A stretch of 64,000 bases of DNA from Rhizobium sp. N324 (lineage in GTDB: Bacteria > Pseudomonadota > Alphaproteobacteria > Rhizobiales > Rhizobiaceae): contig NZ_CP013630.1 in NCBI RefSeq assembly GCF_001664485.1, positions 1,987,001-2,051,000 of the forward strand, written 5' to 3'. Made by a program: the position numbers and the translations under genes. The notes under the pieces are model-generated. The model was not told the origin of the DNA. It did no database searches and worked only from the letters and a program-made list of their open reading frames with translations. Positions 60,946-64,000 of the stretch are shown one piece after another. The first letter of the stretch is position 1; every line of letters starts with the position of its first letter.

Positions 60946-62762
60946 CGCGACAAGTTGCCCGAGTTACGGCCCGCACGCGCGTCTCGCCCAGCAAGGACTG
61001 GGTGGCGCCGACCGGCGGATGGCGCACCGACGTTGAGATGGCAGACATGCCGGCAGACGCAGCGTTTCAGCTCGACAACTTCTTCCCTGAGGCGAACCGC
61101 GTCCGGGCCCGGTACGGCTTTCTTGCCTTCGCAACGGGCCTTGGCGCCGACGTCAGGACGATCATCCCGTATGCGGGCGTGAGCAACCGGCTCTTCGCCG
61201 CGGCAGGAGATAAGATATTCGACATTACCGCCGGCGGGGCGGTGGGGACTGCGGCTGTCTCCGGCATGGCAAGCGCTCACTGGTCAGTCCAGCAATACAC
61301 CAACCCCGCCGGCCAGGAGTATCTACGCCTCGTCAACGGGCTCGATACCCCGCTGCTCTACAACGGCACGACTTGGACGAACAACTTGCTGGTCGGGACT
61401 GCAACGCTCGCCACGCAGAATGTTGCCGTCAAGAACGTGCCTTACACGCTGAGCTTCTTCGGCACGGGATCTGTCACCCTGTCCGGTGCCTTTGCCGGCG
61501 TGTTGAACGGGACCGGCGTCGGCAACCGGGTGACGCTTACCTTCACCCCGGCCGCCGGCACGCTCACCCTCACCGTGGCGGGCTCGGTGACCAATGCGCA
61601 GTTGGAGACGGGCTCCGTCGCCACGCCATATGTCTCGTCGACGATGATCACCGGGATATCGGATCCATCGTTGCTGATCGCGGTGACCGCGTATCGATCG
61701 AGGCTGTGGTTCATCGAAAAGAATTCGACGAACGTCTGGTACCTCGCCACCGACGCCGTCAGCGGTGCGGCCACGGTGCTGCCGGTCGGCGGCAACATGA
61801 AATACGGAGGCACGCTCGTCTCCATCAACGTCTGGACGATCCCGGTTTCCACCGGCCTGCAGCAATGCCTCGTCCTGATGTCCTCGGAAGGCGAGATCAT
61901 CGTGTTTCAGGGGTCGGACCCGTCGAGCTCCACGAACTGGGGATTGATCGGCACGTTCAAGCTCGGCCGGCCGCTCGGCACTGACAGGTGCATGCTTTCC
62001 GTCGGCGCCGACCTCGCGATAATGACCACGGATGGCATTGTGCCAATCACCAAGGCCGTCCAGCTCGACCGCGGCGCAACGAGCCTCGGCGCCATCACGG
62101 CAAAGATCGGCCCGACCTGGCGCGAGACGGTCGCGACGATCGGAACGACTTCTGATCAATGGCAGCTTTCGAGCTTTCCGGCGCGGCAGATGGCAATCGT
62201 CAACCTGCCTTCGTCGTTCGGCCCTTACCAGTATGTGATGAACACGGAAACCGGAGCCTGGTGCCGTTTCGTTGGCATGGCAGCCTCTTGCTGGGGCACA
62301 TGGCAAGACCGGCTGTTCTTCGGCTCGAGCGACGGCACGGTCTACGAAGCAGAGGTTGGCGCGACCGACAACGGCGTAGCGATCGACGCTCTGATGGTCG
62401 GCGCATGGAACCGCTACGGCGACGGCCTGTCGACCAAGTTTTCCAAGCTGATCGGTGTGACGGCTCAAATCGGGGTCTCGACGCTGATGTATGCCGGCAT
62501 TTCCGTTGACTATGAGACGAAGGTTCCAACCGCACTGCTGTCGTCGGTGGAGAACAGCGGAGCGGCCAAGTGGGGAACGGCAATCTGGGGCGTTTCGAAG
62601 TTCCCCGGCGTGTCGCTGGTGCGGAAGTTCGCTTCTGCCGGCGGCGCGGGCTCGGCTCTGGCGCCGACGATCCGCGCGTTGATCTCGGGCACATCTGGCT
62701 CAGTTTCCGAAGCGGCTGTCGTAGGTGGTTCCGTCCTTTATGAAAAAGGCGCTCCGATTTGA
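60942..62762 (+). CDS. tail stabilisation protein (P22 gp10-like)
   Basis: A 606-residue beta-rich protein beginning MTRQVARVTARTRVSPSKDW and containing FFPEANRVRARYGFLAFATG, LRLVNGLDTPLLYNGTTW and YRSRLWFIEKNSTNVWYLAT, repeat-like elements of a propeller, as in podovirus gp10 (packaged DNA stabilisation/tail hub) proteins. An insert at about 165-230 (SFFGTGSVTLSGAFAGVLNG) looks like a carbohydrate-binding jelly-roll. Coupled to the adaptor gene (ATGA). Confidence 0.8.
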   Translation: MTRQVARVTARTRVSPSKDWVAPTGGWRTDVEMADMPADAAFQLDNFFPEANRVRARYGFLAFATGLGADVRTIIPYAGVSNRLFAAAGDKIFDITAGGAVGTAAVSGMASAHWSVQQYTNPAGQEYLRLVNGLDTPLLYNGTTWTNNLLVGTATLATQNVAVKNVPYTLSFFGTGSVTLSGAFAGVLNGTGVGNRVTLTFTPAAGTLTLTVAGSVTNAQLETGSVATPYVSSTMITGISDPSLLIAVTAYRSRLWFIEKNSTNVWYLATDAVSGAATVLPVGGNMKYGGTLVSINVWTIPVSTGLQQCLVLMSSEGEIIVFQGSDPSSSTNWGLIGTFKLGRPLGTDRCMLSVGADLAIMTTDGIVPITKAVQLDRGATSLGAITAKIGPTWRETVATIGTTSDQWQLSSFPARQMAIVNLPSSFGPYQYVMNTETGAWCRFVGMAASCWGTWQDRLFFGSSDGTVYEAEVGATDNGVAIDALMVGAWNRYGDGLSTKFSKLIGVTAQIGVSTLMYAGISVDYETKVPTALLSSVENSGAAKWGTAIWGVSKFPGVSLVRKFASAGGAGSALAPTIRALISGTSGSVSEAAVVGGSVLYEKGAPI

Positions 62763-63151
62763 TCGTCTCGGAACCATGCGAGGATATCGCGGCATGGGTC
62801 GGCGGGAAGATCGGGGTGGTTTTCCATCCGCCATTTACGGCCATAGCTCAGATTGAGGGCGGCCGGATCATCGCCGGCTACGTGTTCAACGTGTGGACTG
62901 AACATGATGTCGAGGTTTCGCTCGCCGCCGACCGGCTCAGCAAGACGCTGATGCGCGCGGCATTCGGCTATGTGGTCGATCAACTCGGCTGCCGGCGAGC
63001 CACCTTCAGGACGCGCGCCGACAACGTTTCGGCCCAGCGGGCGCTTGCAAGGCTCGGCGCGCGTCTGGAAGGCCGGCAGGCGGCTTATTTCGGCGACTGC
63101 GACGCGCTGCTCTACGGAATTTTGAAAGAGGACTTTCCCTATGGTCTCTAG
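62759..63151 (+). CDS. phage GNAT-like acetyltransferase domain protein
   Basis: A 130-residue protein starting at a TTG that overlaps the previous stop. It reads IAAWVGGKIGVVFHPPFTAI, AGYVFNVWTEHDVEVSLAAD and RTRADNVSAQRALARLGARL; the last segment is the GNAT motif B, and the intervening strand-helix pattern fits. The usual Q/R-x-x-G-x-G acetyl-CoA loop is not evident, with ADRLSKTLMRAAFGYV in its place. It overlaps the next gene by 11 bp. Role in the phage unknown. Confidence 0.75.
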   Translation: MIVSEPCEDIAAWVGGKIGVVFHPPFTAIAQIEGGRIIAGYVFNVWTEHDVEVSLAADRLSKTLMRAAFGYVVDQLGCRRATFRTRADNVSAQRALARLGARLEGRQAAYFGDCDALLYGILKEDFPYGL

Positions 63152-64000
63152 CCCGAAACCGCCTAAGGCACCGGATCCGACGCAGACCGCGGCGGCACAG
63201 ACGGCCACCAACGTCGACACCGCGATTGCGAACGCTGGTCTAAGTCATACGAACCAGTACACGCCCGACGGCTCGCTTGAATACAAGCAGACCGGCAGCA
63301 CGACGATGACGGATCAGAACGGCAAGACCTACCAACTGCCGACCTATTCCGCGTATCAGAAATATTCGCCGCAAAATCAGGCGATATATGACCAGTCGCA
63401 GCAAACGCAGCTCGGGCTGGCGAAGCTTGCGAACGAGCAAACGCAGAAGGTTTCCGGTATCCTCGGCACCAATGTCGATCTCAGTTCGGGCAACGTCGAC
63501 AAATACGTCAACGACCATTGGCAGGGCGGGTTCAACAACCAGTGGGATCGCGACCAGGCGAGCTTGGAACAGAACCTTGCCGACAAGGGCATCTCGATGG
63601 GTTCCGCGGCCTACGACAACGCCATGCGGGACTTCTCGACAAGGAAGCAGGCGGCGGCCGATCAATACTTGGGCGACATGTATTCCAGCGCCCAGAATTC
63701 GATCCTGACCGAGCGCAACCAACCGCTGAACGAGATTTCGGCGCTCACGTCCGGGTCTCAAATCAATCAGCCGAACTATGTGAACGCGCCGACGACACAA
63801 CTTCCGACGGTCGACCAGGCGGGCTTGATCAACGAAAACTATAACCAGCAGATGGCCGGCTATAATCAACAGGTCTCCCAGAAGAATGCGGCGATGGGTG
63901 GCCTCTTCGGTCTTGGCGGCTCGCTGCTTGGCGGATGGGCGATGTCTGATCGCCGGTTGAAGCGTGACATCCACCAGATCGGCGCAACGGCGACCGGTAT
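63141..64000 (+). CDS. tail/DNA-ejection-type protein with C-terminal Peptidase S74 domain (truncated)
   Basis: The ATG at 63141 starts a frame open to the window end (286 codons shown). The N-terminal 40 residues are Pro/Ala/Thr-rich, then GLSHTNQYTPDGSLEYKQTG and NEQTQKVSGILGTNVDLSSG, resembling podovirus ejection or internal virion proteins. A glycine-rich hydrophobic segment ([17 protein letters not shown]) leads into SDRRLKRDIHQIGATATG, the start of an intramolecular chaperone auto-processing (Peptidase S74) domain, whose catalytic residues lie outside the window. Confidence 0.8.
   Translation, partial: MVSSPKPPKAPDPTQTAAAQTATNVDTAIANAGLSHTNQYTPDGSLEYKQTGSTTMTDQNGKTYQLPTYSAYQKYSPQNQAIYDQSQQTQLGLAKLANEQTQKVSGILGTNVDLSSGNVDKYVNDHWQGGFNNQWDRDQASLEQNLADKGISMGSAAYDNAMRDFSTRKQAAADQYLGDMYSSAQNSILTERNQPLNEISALTSGSQINQPNYVNAPTTQLPTVDQAGLINENYNQQMAGYNQQVSQKNAAMGGLFGLGGSLLGGWAMSDRRLKRDIHQIGATATG

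Larger units (their letters stand above)
44120..64000. mobile_element. podovirus-type prophage (left part, truncated by the window)
   Basis: The element runs from the tRNA-Arg attachment site to beyond the window. It holds an integrase, a lysogeny/early switch, an early replication operon, an opposite-strand membrane cassette and a morphogenesis block in P22-like order (terminase, portal, scaffold, capsid, gp4-like adaptor, gp10-like, ejection protein). No tail tube, tape measure or sheath genes are seen, which supports a short-tailed phage. Lysis genes and attR are not visible. No disrupted phage genes were found, so it may be intact. Confidence 0.9.

Overview
The window looks like a chromosomal segment of a Rhizobium species of the etli/leguminosarum type. 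This is inferred from the high GC content, rhizobial gene sets (GatCAB, NDUFA12, PHA synthase, DUF1127 pairs), RIME-like palindromic intergenic repeats and an anti-Shine-Dalgarno 'cuckoo'/alpha-r14 type small RNA. It divides into core chromosome (1 to about 44,119) and the left part of an integrated prophage (44,120 to the window end).

Core region, left to right. trmFO is followed by two DUF1127 micro-genes, each with its own terminator, and a small RNA carrying three CCUCC-type loops (about 2,730-2,850). A DUF2157/GDYXXLXY membrane pair, tRNA-Leu(TAG) and trigger factor come next. A minus-strand block holds a B12-binding radical SAM protein, an EEP-family phosphodiesterase, soluble transhydrogenase, radC (with a decayed duplicate of its 3' end) and map. 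After a TetR regulator, a two-gene membrane pair and ruvX comes the GatCAB amidotransferase, with gatC-gatA separated from gatB by four small genes including a YjhX-like gene. Then follow a GNAT gene with a decayed GNAT relic, the complex I accessory subunit NDUFA12, DUF2155 and DUF2167 proteins, and the minus-strand run aat, accC, accB, aroQ and a DsbA-like protein. Further right are two aminotransferases, a DUF2778 (Tlde1-like) protein, PHA synthase, hom and recJ.

A tRNA-rich patch (39,182-40,982) has two identical 107-bp repeats, each containing tRNA-Glu(TTC). They bracket a tRNA-Met-like 5' relic, an FkbM-type methyltransferase of foreign appearance, and a tRNA-Glu(CTC) copy lacking one T-stem base. 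A lipoprotein M15-type peptidase, glyoxalase I, a double cold-shock protein and a DUF192 protein close the core region.

The prophage begins at the 3' half of a tRNA-Arg(TCT) gene, which is the left attachment site. It has a tyrosine integrase, a ribbon-helix-helix protein divergent from an AlpA-like activator with an inverted-repeat operator over a predicted promoter, and a tightly coupled early operon. That operon includes a primase-polymerase and ends in a NusG-N-terminal-like protein, a candidate processive antiterminator. A two-gene membrane-protein cassette on the opposite strand separates early from late genes. The late genes follow a P22-like podovirus order: spike-base-like protein, terminase small and large subunits, portal, scaffold, capsid, decoration-like protein, adaptor (gp4-like), tail stabilisation (gp10-like), a GNAT protein, and an ejection or tail protein that enters a Peptidase S74 domain at the window edge. 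Lysis genes and the right attachment site are not in the window.
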